Assembly (NCBI GenBank): GCA_046329815.1
Contig: JAXLTY010000001.1
Location: 744,001-808,000 of the forward strand
DNA: 64,000 bases
DNA from: JADJSS01 sp046329815
Lineage (GTDB): Bacteria > Bacteroidota > Bacteroidia > Chitinophagales > JADIYW01
Reading direction: 5' to 3'
Below the pieces are notes generated by a model. It was not told the DNA's origin. It was given only the letters and a program-made list of their open reading frames with translations, and ran no database searches. How positions within the stretch are numbered: position 1 is the stretch's first letter; every line of letters begins with the position of its first letter. Below, piece after piece: positions 26,547-35,470 of the stretch. The position numbers and the translations under genes are program-made.

Positions 26547-28742
26547 ATGAAATATTCATTCAAGTTATTTCTGTTATTGGTTTTAATTTACTACCAATTT
26601 GGATATAGCCAGTCACAAAATAACATACAAATAAAAGTCAGCGACAAGAAGTCCAAAGAGTTGTTGTTTGGTGCAAACGTTCAATATTTGCGATCAACCA
26701 TTGGCGCGACTACTAATGAATTTGGAATTGTCGTGTTAGAACAATCAGATACACATTCTGATTCAATAGTGATTTCTTATATCGGTTATTTAGACGATAC
26801 TGTTTCTGTAAAAAATAAAACAAATATTGACATACAATTGCAAGCGGAAATCCTGCTTTCTGAGGTAAAAATAAGATCCAAACGCAAAACCAATTTTATT
26901 TCATCTATCGATCCGATGAAAACAGAAAAGATCGAAAGCAGTGAATTGAAAAAAGCAGCATGTTGTAATTTATCAGAAAGTTTTCAAACCAACGCGTCAG
27001 TTGATGTTAATTACAGCGATGCGGTTACCGGCGCAAAAGAAATAAAATTGCTTGGCTTAAGTGGTTTGTATGTACAAAATTTGTTAGAAGGCGTACCATT
27101 TATGCGTGGACTGACAGCAACCTACGGTTTAGATCATGTGCCATCACCATGGATGAAATCTATTTCTGTTTCCAAAGGAATGCCAACGGTAAAAAACAGT
27201 TACGAAGGTATTTCCGGTTCGATGAATATCGAATATAAAAATAGTTTTAATGATTCTATAAGATTGTATATAGATTTATTTGGCAACAGCGATGGACGCA
27301 TTGAAACAAACCTTATCATCAATCACAAGATCAATCCTAAACTCGGAACCGTATTGATGGCAAACGGTGCTTTTCGTCCGTTTGAAATGGATAACAACAA
27401 AGATGGTTTTTTGGATCAACCTAAGATCAAACAATACAATTTATTAAACCGTTGGAACTATCATGGTGATAAAGTGGAAGGACAATACATGGTGAAAGTG
27501 CTGAGTGAAAACCGTATTGCCGGACAAACCGTAAAACATATACATCATGCTGATTCATTGCCGTTGTACAATATAAATATCAACACCAAACGCATGGAAG
27601 CATTTGCCAAAACTGGTTATCTTTTTTCGGAAGAAAATAGTTTAGGAACGCAGTTTTCTGGTATCTATCATCAACAACGATCTAATTTTGGTAAACGAAA
27701 TTTTGACACCAGACAAGCAAGTTTTACTGGCACAATCTTATATCAAACGACGGTAAAGAATGACAATCACTCGCTGGTTGGCGGCGCAAATTTTGTGTAT
27801 GATAACTTGAATGAAAAATCAGATTCGCTTCAATTCAGGCATCAGGATTTTGTGCCCGGAATTTTTGTAGAATATACATTTAAATACAAAGATAAAATTA
27901 CGTTGGTTGCCGGTTTGCGCGCCGATTATCATTCAAGAGCTGGTTTTCAGTATGCACCAAGAGTTCATGCACGTTTTTTATTAGCCAAAAATACTACGTT
28001 GCGAATTGCTGCTGGTCGCGGATTTCGTGTACCGAATGTGCTAACAGAAAATCAATCGTTGTTGGCGAGTTCGAGAAAATTTGTTTTCCTTGAAATTCCA
28101 ACAAAAGAAATTGCCTGCAATTATGGTATTTCATTCAATCAAAAATTTTACCTAAAAACGCGTGAAGGCAGTTTCAATGTTGACTTTTACCGAACCGATT
28201 TTACACAGCAAGCAATCATTGATATTGATAATGCTGATGGAAACATAAACATTTCCAATCTGCATGGAAAATCATTTTCTAATAGTTTGTTAGTAGAATT
28301 TAATTGTGAAATGGCGAAAGGTTTTGACGTAAAACTGGCATATAAATTTGAAGATGTCCGAAGCACTTACCGCGGTATGTTGTTACAGAAAGCATTGTTG
28401 CCGCAAAGCAAAGGTTTGGTTGCTTTGTCTTATAAAACACCAAATGAACAATGGCAGTTTGACGCGAATTTAGCTATACAAGGTAAACGCCGTTTGCCGA
28501 ATAGTTTTACTGCAGAAACAGGTAAAAACATGACACCAATTTTTGCAACGCTGAACGCACAAATCACAAAATATTTCAAATACATTGAGTTATTTATTGG
28601 TGCAGAAAACATAACGAATTACAAACAAAAAAATCCTATTTTAGGAACACCATTTAGTGCATATTTTGATACCAACCAAATCTATGCGCCAATTATGGGC
28701 GCGACAGCTTACGGTGGCTTCAGGGTTTCACTGAATGATTAA
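26547..28742 (+). CDS. TonB-dependent outer-membrane receptor (probable metal uptake/export)
   Basis: A 731-residue receptor. After a signal peptide (ending FGYSQ) comes a carboxypeptidase-regulatory-like beta domain (residues 25-100, GATTNEFGIVVLEQ), then a plug domain (about 110-220, GLSGLYVQNLLEGVPFM) and a 22-strand barrel with a terminal GGFRVSLND. The barrel contains many short repeats of alternating residues as expected. Its neighbours (HYC_CC_PP, Cys-rich lipoprotein, HMA protein) point to copper or another soft metal as the substrate. Specificity cannot be read directly. The Cys pair in KKAACCNLSE of the plug is notable for metal contact. Confidence 0.88.
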   Translation: MKYSFKLFLLLVLIYYQFGYSQSQNNIQIKVSDKKSKELLFGANVQYLRSTIGATTNEFGIVVLEQSDTHSDSIVISYIGYLDDTVSVKNKTNIDIQLQAEILLSEVKIRSKRKTNFISSIDPMKTEKIESSELKKAACCNLSESFQTNASVDVNYSDAVTGAKEIKLLGLSGLYVQNLLEGVPFMRGLTATYGLDHVPSPWMKSISVSKGMPTVKNSYEGISGSMNIEYKNSFNDSIRLYIDLFGNSDGRIETNLIINHKINPKLGTVLMANGAFRPFEMDNNKDGFLDQPKIKQYNLLNRWNYHGDKVEGQYMVKVLSENRIAGQTVKHIHHADSLPLYNININTKRMEAFAKTGYLFSEENSLGTQFSGIYHQQRSNFGKRNFDTRQASFTGTILYQTTVKNDNHSLVGGANFVYDNLNEKSDSLQFRHQDFVPGIFVEYTFKYKDKITLVAGLRADYHSRAGFQYAPRVHARFLLAKNTTLRIAAGRGFRVPNVLTENQSLLASSRKFVFLEIPTKEIACNYGISFNQKFYLKTREGSFNVDFYRTDFTQQAIIDIDNADGNINISNLHGKSFSNSLLVEFNCEMAKGFDVKLAYKFEDVRSTYRGMLLQKALLPQSKGLVALSYKTPNEQWQFDANLAIQGKRRLPNSFTAETGKNMTPIFATLNAQITKYFKYIELFIGAENITNYKQKNPILGTPFSAYFDTNQIYAPIMGATAYGGFRVSLND

Positions 28743-28773
28743 ATTATTTATTAAACAACTTAAATACAAAATA

Positions 28774-29073
28774 ATGAAAAAAATAAGATCAATAGTAGCA
28801 GTAATTATAGTAATGATAGCTACAGTAATCAGCTTCACAGCATGTAACAATAACAGCAAGCATCATGACGAAAAATGTGAAAAAGCAAGCTGTTGCAAAG
28901 ATACAGCTTGTTGCGATAAATGCAGCGATGCATGCACAGCAGAAAACAAATGCTGCGACAAATGTAAAGTTGGCGAAGAAAAAGCATGTTGCAAAAAAGA
29001 CAGTGCTAAATGCGACATGAAAGAAAAAGATTCAAAAAAAGAATGTTGTAAAAAAGATTCAACAACACATTAA
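28774..29073 (+). CDS. Small Cys-rich lipoprotein, putative metal-binding
   Basis: I take the ATG at 28774 (MKKIRSI) as start, giving 99 residues; the longer frame at 28735 overlaps the receptor gene. A lipoprotein signal with lipobox SFTAC precedes a 76-residue mature chain with 16 Cys, mostly as CC and C-x2-C pairs (SCCKD, ACCDKC, KCCDKC, ACCKK, ECCKK), and many Lys, Asp and Glu. It has no aromatic residue in the mature part and resembles metallothionein in composition only. Its position in a metal locus suggests it buffers copper, zinc or similar ions at the outer membrane. The family is not one I can name. Confidence 0.7.
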   Translation: MKKIRSIVAVIIVMIATVISFTACNNNSKHHDEKCEKASCCKDTACCDKCSDACTAENKCCDKCKVGEEKACCKKDSAKCDMKEKDSKKECCKKDSTTH

Positions 29074-29094
29074 TTCACTTAAAAAAATAAACAG

Positions 29095-29433
29095 ATGAAA
29101 AAGAGAATATTCATTTTGCTGACATTCGCATTTGCGACTTTTTCAGCAAATACTTATTCAAAAGAAACACTGACCAAAGCTTCTTTCAAAGTTTACGGTA
29201 ATTGTGATGAATGTAAAAAAAGAATTGAGAAAGCAGCAAAGCATGACGGCGTGAAATCAGCAGTTTGGAATGAAGCAACCAAAATAATAACAGTATCATT
29301 CCATCCGGCAAAAACCTCTGTTGATCAGATTCAGCAAAACATTGCCAAAGTTGGTTACGACACTGATAAATTTAAAGCAACAGAAATTGATTATAAAAAT
29401 CTGCCGCAATGCTGCCAATACAGTAGAAAATAA
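29095..29433 (+). CDS. Periplasmic heavy-metal-associated (HMA) domain protein
   Basis: The 112-residue product has a signal peptide (residues 1-22) followed by one HMA domain: ASFKVYGNCDECKKRIEKA gives the metal-binding C-x2-C, and the VKSAVWNEATKIITVSF and VGYDTD segments are the other ferredoxin-like strands. A second pair of Cys lies at the C-terminus (PQCCQYS). It is probably a periplasmic carrier for copper(I) or a related ion to or from the TonB receptor. It is the last gene of the locus and is followed by a hairpin terminator. Confidence 0.87.
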   Translation: MKKRIFILLTFAFATFSANTYSKETLTKASFKVYGNCDECKKRIEKAAKHDGVKSAVWNEATKIITVSFHPAKTSVDQIQQNIAKVGYDTDKFKATEIDYKNLPQCCQYSRK

Positions 29434-29451
29434 TGCCATTCGACTTTACTT

Positions 29452-29486
29452 TTACAGCCGTCTTTTCCTAATCAAGACGGCTGTAA
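29452..29486 (+). terminator. Intrinsic terminator after the HMA gene
   Basis: A perfect 13-bp stem (29452-29464 with 29474-29486) and a 9-nt loop follow the HMA gene by 18 nt and end in a short T-rich tract. Confidence 0.8.
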
Positions 29487-29555
29487 TGTTTTACCAAAAT
29501 CAACTACTAATAACCTAACAAAAATTGTACTTTTACAACTCATAAATTTATTTCG

Positions 29556-32174
29556 ATGAAGGTATTTAAATGCATATTATTGGTTGCCGTTGCAACTGCT
29601 TTATTTGAACCTGCTTTTGCAAAAAAAGATAAAAAGAAAAAACAGGATGATATTGTTAAAACTGTTGTTGATTCTTCAAAAACAGCTAAAGATACTACTG
29701 CAAAAAAAGAAGGAAAACCGCAATTTAAAACCATTAAAGAAGTAACGGAAAAATGTAAAAAAATGGCTGGTTTGTTTCCTGTTTATCAGGATACGACAAC
29801 CGGGAAAATTTATATAGAGATCAGCGAAGACAAATTAGGCAATGAGTTTATTTATTTTGCAACAGTAATTGATGGTGTTTTGGATGCAGGTTTTGCGCGC
29901 GGTGGCTACAAAGACAATTCCGTTTTTAAAATTGAAAAATATTTTGACAGAATTGATTTCAAATTGCAAAACACCAACTTCTATTTCGACAAAAATACTG
30001 AGCTGTCAAAAGCAGAAAATGCGAACATCAATCAACCGTTATTTTATTCGGAAAAAATTGCCGCTTCTTCTGTTGACAATACTACTAAAAAAAGAAGCTA
30101 TTTAATTGATGCTGACAATCTTTTCCTGGCTGAACAATTTACGCAAGTAAAACCGACAAGACTACCGACAGACAAACCTGACGCATTTGCACTTGGAACA
30201 TTAAGCACCAAGAAATCGAAATATTTAGCGATCAAAAATTTCCCAAATAATACCGATGTTTCTGTAGAATATATCTATGAAAATCCGACACCAATAAATG
30301 GCGGAACTGATGAAGTAACAGATCCGCGTTTTGTTTCTGTGAAAATGCAGCACAGCATGATCGAAATGCCTAAAAATAATTTCAAACCGCGCGCCGATGA
30401 TCCACGCGTTGGTTATTTTATTGAAAAAATAACCGACCAGACTTCTACTTCAGCAACACCATGGAAAGATCTGATTCATAAATGGAATTTAGAAAAACAA
30501 GATTCAAGTGCAAAATTATCGTATCCGAAAAAACCGATTGTTTGGTGGATTGAAAAAACAACGCCTAAAGAATTTCGTCCAATTATTAAAGCTGCTGTTT
30601 TATCATGGAACAAAGCATTTGAACAAGCAGGTTTTAAAGGCGCTGTTGAATGTTATGAGCAGGCAGATACTGCAACTTGGGAAGCCGAAGATATTCGTTA
30701 CAATGTATTGCGTTGGACATCATCACCGCGACCGCCTTATGGTGGCTACGGACCAACATTTGTAAATCCACGAACCGGTGAAATCTTAGGTGCTGATATC
30801 ATGTTGGAATTTGTGTACTTAACGAATCGAGTAAATTTGGAAAAACTATACGATGTTGCAGGTTTAGATCAATTCTCTGATGACAATAAATTGAACTATG
30901 CTAATTGCAGTTACGGCGAAGCAATGCACGAAAGCTTTTTATCAGGCATGCAATTTTTAAATGCGTTTGCTTTCAGTGCTTTGGATAAAGATGAATTTAT
31001 GAAACAAGCGTTAATGGATTTAGTTATGCATGAGGTTGGCCATACTTTTGGTTTAAATCATAACTTCATCGGTTCGCAAATGAATACCAAAGAACAAATG
31101 CAAGACAAAGCATATTGCGAAAAAAACGGACTCACATCTTCTGTAATGGATTACACGATTCCTAACATTTCTGCTGATAAAAATAAACAAGGTTTGTACT
31201 TCGACAACCAGCCAGGCGTTTATGACAAATGGGCAATTCAATATGGTTATGCGCAATTTGAGAATGAACAAAAAGAAGCAGAAGCAACAAAACAATTGTT
31301 AGCACTTTCTAATGATCCGAAATATCGTTTTATGAATGATGGCGATGATATGCGTTCGCCTGGAAAAGGAATCAATCCGCAGGCAAACTTATTTGACATG
31401 AGTAGCGATGCAGTTGGTTATGCATTGGATAATATCCAGATGGTAAATGATGCATTGCCGAAACTCTTAACAAAATATGGCACTTCGAACCAATCGTATG
31501 GTGAATTGAGAAATGCTTATTTTATCTTATCTGGTCATTATGGAAGAAGTTTGAATGTAATTTCTCGTTACTTAGGTGGTGTTTATATAAACAGAAATTT
31601 TGTCGGACAAGATACTTTAAAACCATACACACCGGTTCCATTAGCAGAACAAAAACGAGCAATGGCTGCTCTGAACAAATATGCATTTTCAAAAAACGCG
31701 TTTGCTGTTCCGGAAAATATTTATGCTTATTTACAACAACAACGCCGTGGTTTTGATACAAGAAAAGAAAATGAAGACCCAAAAATTCATGACAGAATCT
31801 TAAATATTCAAAAAGCTGTTTTCGATCAGATATTGCATCCGTTGGTTTTGCAACGCGTTTCTGATTCTAAATTTTATGGTAATAAATACAGCTTAAATGC
31901 CATGCTTGCTGACATTACAGATGCTGTATTTACAGAAGATTTGAGTGGTTCGGTAAATACCATTCGTCAAAATTTGCAGGAAGAATATGTGAATCGCTTA
32001 TTGAGCATTGCTGATACAAGATCTACTTATTCGCACATCACGAAATCAGCAGCTTTTGGTGAAGTCACTAAGATTTTGAGTATGATGAAAGCTAATGCCG
32101 GAACTGATATTTCAACACAATATCATCGTAAACATTTAGCATATTTGATTAATAAAAGTCTAGAATTAAAATAG
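29556..32174 (+). CDS. Secreted zinc-dependent metalloprotease (DUF5117/DUF5118 type)
   Basis: An 872-residue protein with a signal peptide and a Lys-rich N-terminal linker. The metal site is the extended motif HEVGHTFGLNH starting at His492, the zincin H-E-x2-H-x2-G-x2-H signature, with a later Met (SSVMDYT) consistent with a Met-turn (metzincin). The N-terminal region (GNEFIYFATVIDGVLD) and the region SWNKAFEQAGFKGAVE match the Bacteroidota family of secreted zinc proteases with DUF5117/DUF5118 modules. It is likely periplasmic or surface-exposed and degrades protein. A strong terminator follows. Confidence 0.85.
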   Translation: MKVFKCILLVAVATALFEPAFAKKDKKKKQDDIVKTVVDSSKTAKDTTAKKEGKPQFKTIKEVTEKCKKMAGLFPVYQDTTTGKIYIEISEDKLGNEFIYFATVIDGVLDAGFARGGYKDNSVFKIEKYFDRIDFKLQNTNFYFDKNTELSKAENANINQPLFYSEKIAASSVDNTTKKRSYLIDADNLFLAEQFTQVKPTRLPTDKPDAFALGTLSTKKSKYLAIKNFPNNTDVSVEYIYENPTPINGGTDEVTDPRFVSVKMQHSMIEMPKNNFKPRADDPRVGYFIEKITDQTSTSATPWKDLIHKWNLEKQDSSAKLSYPKKPIVWWIEKTTPKEFRPIIKAAVLSWNKAFEQAGFKGAVECYEQADTATWEAEDIRYNVLRWTSSPRPPYGGYGPTFVNPRTGEILGADIMLEFVYLTNRVNLEKLYDVAGLDQFSDDNKLNYANCSYGEAMHESFLSGMQFLNAFAFSALDKDEFMKQALMDLVMHEVGHTFGLNHNFIGSQMNTKEQMQDKAYCEKNGLTSSVMDYTIPNISADKNKQGLYFDNQPGVYDKWAIQYGYAQFENEQKEAEATKQLLALSNDPKYRFMNDGDDMRSPGKGINPQANLFDMSSDAVGYALDNIQMVNDALPKLLTKYGTSNQSYGELRNAYFILSGHYGRSLNVISRYLGGVYINRNFVGQDTLKPYTPVPLAEQKRAMAALNKYAFSKNAFAVPENIYAYLQQQRRGFDTRKENEDPKIHDRILNIQKAVFDQILHPLVLQRVSDSKFYGNKYSLNAMLADITDAVFTEDLSGSVNTIRQNLQEEYVNRLLSIADTRSTYSHITKSAAFGEVTKILSMMKANAGTDISTQYHRKHLAYLINKSLELK

Positions 32175-32177
32175 CAA

Positions 32178-32221
32178 TTAAAAAAGAAAGGCAAGTCGAA
32201 TGACTTGCCTTTCTTTTTTAA
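32178..32221. terminator. Bidirectional terminator between metalloprotease and frr
   Basis: An almost perfect 18-20-bp stem with a 4-nt GAAT loop, flanked by A-tract on the left and T-tract on the right, lies between the plus-strand protease (ends 32174) and the minus-strand frr (ends 32232), so it can stop transcription from both sides. Confidence 0.9.
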
Positions 32222-32231
32222 TAGTTCGAAG

Positions 32232-32795
32232 TTATATGGTCATAATTTCTTCTTCTTTCAACACTAACATTTTATCTACTTTGGTATTGTATTCGTTTGT
32301 AAGCGATTGAATTTTTTCTTCGCTGTCTTTACCGATATCTTCGCTCAATCCATTTTTCACCAAATCTTTAATCATTTCGTTGCCGTCTTTGCGTGCATTG
32401 CGCACAACAATTTTAGTTTGTTCACCATGATTTTTAGATTGTTTTACCAGTTCACGCCGACGCTCTTCCGTCATTGGCGGTACGGTTAAACGTATATTTT
32501 CACCGTCATTTTGTGGTGTAATTCCAATATTGCTTTGAAAAATAGCACGTTCTACTTCTGAAATCATTTTGCGCTCGAACGGAACAATTACCAATGTTCT
32601 TGCATCTAATAATTTAACGCTTGCCAACTGATTAATCGGCGTTGGAGCACCATAATATTCAACAGTGATGCCACTCACCATATCAGGACTTGCCTTGCCG
32701 GCTCGCACTTTGCGCAACTCTTCTTCCAAATGTTTCAATGCTTTGAACATCGAGTCTTTGGTTTCGTCCAATATCATTTGTACTTCTTCTTCCAT
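32232..32795 (-). CDS. frr: Ribosome recycling factor
   Basis: Frr separates ribosome subunits after termination. The 187-residue length and the conserved blocks VRAGKASPDMV, VIVPFERKMI, IGITPQNDGENIRLTVPP and LTEERRREL-type region (here MTEERRRELVKQSK) are diagnostic. It is the last gene of the minus-strand translation block but is separated from pyrH by a hairpin terminator, and has its own -7 box TATATTTG (32823-32816). Start is at MEEEVQMIL. Confidence 0.96.
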   Translation of the reverse strand: MEEEVQMILDETKDSMFKALKHLEEELRKVRAGKASPDMVSGITVEYYGAPTPINQLASVKLLDARTLVIVPFERKMISEVERAIFQSNIGITPQNDGENIRLTVPPMTEERRRELVKQSKNHGEQTKIVVRNARKDGNEMIKDLVKNGLSEDIGKDSEEKIQSLTNEYNTKVDKMLVLKEEEIMTI

Positions 32796-32815
32796 TTTTT
32801 GAGATTTAACTGTGG

Positions 32816-32823
32816 CAAATATA
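32816..32823 (-). promoter_or_regulatory. -7 box of frr
   Basis: On the minus strand TATATTTG matches TAnnTTTG and lies 20 nt upstream of the frr ATG at 32795. No clear -33 TTG was found. It follows the pyrH terminator, so frr is probably transcribed independently. Confidence 0.4.
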
Positions 32824-32863
32824 AAAGAAATTGTTTGCGGTTTTATTACCTGAATAAAATAAA

Positions 32864-32890
32864 ATGAGATTTGAAAATATCAAATCTCAT
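32864..32890 (-). terminator. Intrinsic terminator after pyrH
   Basis: Arms 32864-32874 and 32880-32890 pair perfectly (11 bp) around a 5-nt loop. On the minus strand the hairpin is followed by a T-rich stretch (ATTTTATTTTATT). It sits between the pyrH stop and the frr promoter. Confidence 0.75.
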
Positions 32891-32915
32891 TCTTTATATT
32901 TTAATTTTCAAGCAA

Positions 32916-33626
32916 TTAACTCACTAAAGTTCCGATTTTTTCGCCTTGTAAAATGCGCAGAATATTTCCGCGCTCGCGAATATTAAAAACGATGATTGGC
33001 ATTTTATTTTCTTTGCACAATGCAAATGCAGTTTGATCCATGATGCGCAGGTTTTTCTGCATTACTTCATCAAAAGAAATGGTATCATATTTGGTTGCTG
33101 TTGCATCTTTTTTTGGATCAGCTGTATAAATTCCGTCAACACTTGTACCTTTTAAAATCACGTCCGCTTCAATTTCGTTAGCACGCAAAGCCGCAGCAGT
33201 ATCTGTTGTGAAAAATGGATTTCCGGTTCCGGCAGCCATAATAATGCATCGATTTTTTTCCAAATGACGCATCGCTCTTCTACGAATATATTGCTCGCAT
33301 ACCTGAGAAATACTTAAGGCAGACATCAAACGTGTATAAACACCTTTTGATTCCAGAGCACCTTGCAAAGCCATTCCATTAATCACTGTAGCCAACATAC
33401 CCATATAATCGCCTTGTGAGCGCTCGATGCCAATGTTTCCTGCCTGTAAGCCACGAAAAATATTTCCACCACCAACGACAATACCAACCTGATAACCGGC
33501 ATCTATTACATCTTTAATTTCGTCAGCAAAGACAGAAAGTGTTTCTGCCTGAATTCCAAATTGCTGGTTGCCCATTAATGCTTCGCCGCTTAATTTTAAT
33601 AAAACTCTTTTGATTGGTTGGTTCAT
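32916..33626 (-). CDS. pyrH: UMP kinase
   Basis: PyrH phosphorylates UMP to UDP in pyrimidine nucleotide synthesis. The 236-residue sequence shows the amino-acid-kinase signatures RVLLKLSGEALMG at the N-terminus, IVVGGGNIFRG for phosphate binding, the GTGNPFFTTDTAAALRA block, and VDGIYTADPKK for the nucleotide. It normally follows tsf in bacteria; here it is separated from tsf by a terminator, a toxin-antitoxin pair and a small lipoprotein gene. Confidence 0.96.
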   Translation of the reverse strand: MNQPIKRVLLKLSGEALMGNQQFGIQAETLSVFADEIKDVIDAGYQVGIVVGGGNIFRGLQAGNIGIERSQGDYMGMLATVINGMALQGALESKGVYTRLMSALSISQVCEQYIRRRAMRHLEKNRCIIMAAGTGNPFFTTDTAAALRANEIEADVILKGTSVDGIYTADPKKDATATKYDTISFDEVMQKNLRIMDQTAFALCKENKMPIIVFNIRERGNILRILQGEKIGTLVS

Positions 33627-33631
33627 GTTCT

Positions 33632-33901
33632 TTATTTACAAACTTTATTTAAGGTACCTGTTACTACGCTATCGCTGTTTTTAAATTCATATCCGTCAAA
33701 AGTACTCATCGCATCACACCAACTTACTGTTGGATAATAATTATTAAATGTTTCTTTCGTGATTTTTAAGGTATTATTTCCACGCGCATCGACCACATAA
33801 AACGTACAGTTTTCACAATCTGTTTTTTTACAGGAAAAAATAAAACCGAACGCAATAATCAACATTGCATAAATAAGTTTTGAGGTTGTTGATCTTTCCA
33901 T
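33632..33901 (-). CDS. Small lipoprotein, function unknown
   Basis: The 89-residue product has a hydrophobic signal with lipobox IFSC (Cys24) and a short mature region containing five more Cys (KTDCENC, SWCD, VCK), which could form disulfides. I recognise no domain. It lies 6 nt upstream of pyrH and just downstream of the PIN-domain toxin gene, all on the minus strand, so it is likely co-transcribed with one or both. Confidence 0.6.
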   Translation of the reverse strand: MERSTTSKLIYAMLIIAFGFIFSCKKTDCENCTFYVVDARGNNTLKITKETFNNYYPTVSWCDAMSTFDGYEFKNSDSVVTGTLNKVCK

Positions 33902-33907
33902 ACTTAA

Positions 33908-34297
33908 TTATGTAGTAATAACTTTTAATTGTTCAATGTAAGAAAAATGCTTGTCTGCAGTAAATAACGGTATATTATTAGTCATGCATATTGCTGCAAT
34001 CCAAATATCATTTTCCGGAATAGGTTTACCAATTAATTTTAAATTTAATCGAATAGATGCGTAATTCTGCGCTACAATTAAATTAGAATCTAACAATTCA
34101 CAACTTTGTATAAATTCAACATAACGCTTTGTGTTTTTTACTGATAATTTTGAATTCTTTGCGCCAAACAATAATTCACCACAAACTGTAACTGGAATAT
34201 AAATAACATCAAACTTATTTAAAATTGAAAAAACAGTAGTTTGATTGTTTAACAACGCAATAGCTATATTGGTATCAATTGCAATATGCTTTACCAT
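33908..34297 (-). CDS. PIN-domain toxin (VapC-like ribonuclease)
   Basis: The 129-residue protein has the four-acid PIN active site in order: Asp8 in IAIDTN, Glu41 in CGELLFGA, Asp97 in PENDIWIAA and Asp115 in FTADKHF. These coordinate Mg/Mn for RNA cleavage in VapC toxins. It overlaps the small upstream gene by 7 nt, the standard antitoxin-first arrangement. The pair interrupts the conserved tsf-pyrH linkage, suggesting acquisition by transfer. The target RNA cannot be told from sequence. Confidence 0.88.
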   Translation of the reverse strand: MVKHIAIDTNIAIALLNNQTTVFSILNKFDVIYIPVTVCGELLFGAKNSKLSVKNTKRYVEFIQSCELLDSNLIVAQNYASIRLNLKLIGKPIPENDIWIAAICMTNNIPLFTADKHFSYIEQLKVITT

Positions 34298-34512
34298 TCG
34301 CCTTCTACTGAATTAAAATTTTCTTGAATACTATTTGAAATTGCAGTTGCTTGTTTATTATTCAATAATCCAGCAAACGATAATACTTTATTTTTGTTAT
34401 GATTTAATTTTTCCAATTTTTTTATAGTTTGAATATATTCAAAACATTGATGCAACAATTGTGGATTTTGTATCGCATTTAAATCTTGTAATATAGATTC
34501 TTTCAAACTCAT
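34291..34512 (-). CDS. Probable antitoxin partner of the PIN toxin
   Basis: A 73-residue protein directly before the PIN toxin, with a 7-nt overlap. The N-terminal half is predicted helical (LLHQCFEYIQTIKKLEKL) and the C-terminal part (SFAGLLNNKQATAISN, ending SVEGEW) resembles tails of antitoxins that wrap around a PIN toxin. No DNA-binding motif is certain, so autoregulation is an assumption. Its identity rests mainly on position and size. Confidence 0.65.
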   Translation of the reverse strand: MSLKESILQDLNAIQNPQLLHQCFEYIQTIKKLEKLNHNKNKVLSFAGLLNNKQATAISNSIQENFNSVEGEW

Positions 34513-34540
34513 AATTGTAAAATTAGGAAAAAATATTAAA

Positions 34541-34570
34541 AAAAAGAGAGATTAAAAAATCTCTCTTTTT
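34541..34570 (-). terminator. Intrinsic terminator after tsf
   Basis: Arms 34541-34553 and 34558-34570 form a 13-bp stem with a 4-nt loop and A/T-rich flanks giving a T-tract on the minus strand. It ends the rplM-rpsI-rpsB-tsf unit 6 nt after the tsf stop (34576) and separates it from the antitoxin gene. Confidence 0.85.
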
Positions 34571-34575
34571 AAAAA

Positions 34576-35415
34576 TTACGATAACGTCACTCGCTTGAAC
34601 GATACTACCGTTAGATCTTTATCGGCTGATTTCAAATATTGTTCTACCGTTTTGCCGCCATCTTTTACGAATGGTTGTGGCAATAATGTATTTTCTTTCA
34701 ACATGGTATTTACAGCGCCTTCAGAAATTTTATCTAACATATTTTCCGGTTTGCCTGCAGCCACAGCTTTTTCACGAGCAATGGCGCGTTCACGATCTTT
34801 CATTTCGTCAGAAACACCTGAAGCGTCAACAGCTACCGGATTCATTGCAGCGATTTGCATAGCAACGTCTTTTCCTACTAACGCTTTTTCTTCTGTTAAT
34901 GCTTGATTCAATTGTACCAAAACACCCATTCTGTAACCCATGTGAATGTATGCTACAACGCCTTCGCCTTCCAATACTTCGTATTTTTTTACTTCGATTT
35001 TTTCGCCGATTTTAGCTACCGTATCCAATAATTTATCTTTGATTGGAGCACCGTCTAAATTAGCGTTTAATAAATCTTCCAACGTTTTGATTCTTCCGGC
35101 TAAAGCAACATCTGCAATAGATTTTGCCAAGTTGATGAAGTCTTCATTCTTTGCTACGAAATCTGTTTCAGAGCTCAAGTTTACAGCACAACCGAATTTG
35201 CCGTCTTCACTTGTTAATGCGATTACCACACCTTCGTTCGCTTCTCTGTCTGCACGGTTAGCTGCGATTTTCGCGCCTTTTTTTCTTAAATAATCGATCG
35301 CAGCTTCGAAATCGCCGTTCGTTTCTACCAACGCTTTTTTGCAATCCATGATGCCTGCGCCTGTTTCTTGTCTTAATTTATTTACGTCTGATGCTGATAT
35401 AGTTACAGTTGACAT
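34576..35415 (-). CDS. tsf: Elongation factor Ts
   Basis: EF-Ts exchanges GDP on EF-Tu. The true N-terminus is MSTVTISASDVNKLRQETG at 35415; the longer frame to 35466 adds repeat-derived sequence. The signatures RQETGAGIMDCKKAL and ETDFVAKNEDF are present. The length of 279 residues is normal. It lies 87 nt after rpsB; this spacer is made of a 16-bp tandem duplication and a heptamer array. Confidence 0.96.
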   Translation of the reverse strand: MSTVTISASDVNKLRQETGAGIMDCKKALVETNGDFEAAIDYLRKKGAKIAANRADREANEGVVIALTSEDGKFGCAVNLSSETDFVAKNEDFINLAKSIADVALAGRIKTLEDLLNANLDGAPIKDKLLDTVAKIGEKIEVKKYEVLEGEGVVAYIHMGYRMGVLVQLNQALTEEKALVGKDVAMQIAAMNPVAVDASGVSDEMKDRERAIAREKAVAAGKPENMLDKISEGAVNTMLKENTLLPQPFVKDGGKTVEQYLKSADKDLTVVSFKRVTLS

Positions 35416-35424
35416 GTTTATTTT

Positions 35425-35456
35425 AATTTGAGAATTAATGAATTTGAGAATTAATG
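35425..35456. repeat. 16-bp tandem duplication upstream of tsf
   Basis: Two perfect copies of AATTTGAGAATTAATG (35425-35440 and 35441-35456) occupy the spacer just upstream of the tsf start. They sit beside the heptamer array at 35471-35505. Confidence 0.85.
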
Positions 35457-35470
35457 AATAAGTCAAATCA

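Noticed and set aside
28774..29073. True metallothionein
   Set aside because: It is a lipoprotein with an N-terminal signal and many charged residues; only the Cys content is similar, so I kept the neutral name.
34946..35293. 115-residue plus-strand ORF
   Set aside because: Antisense to tsf.
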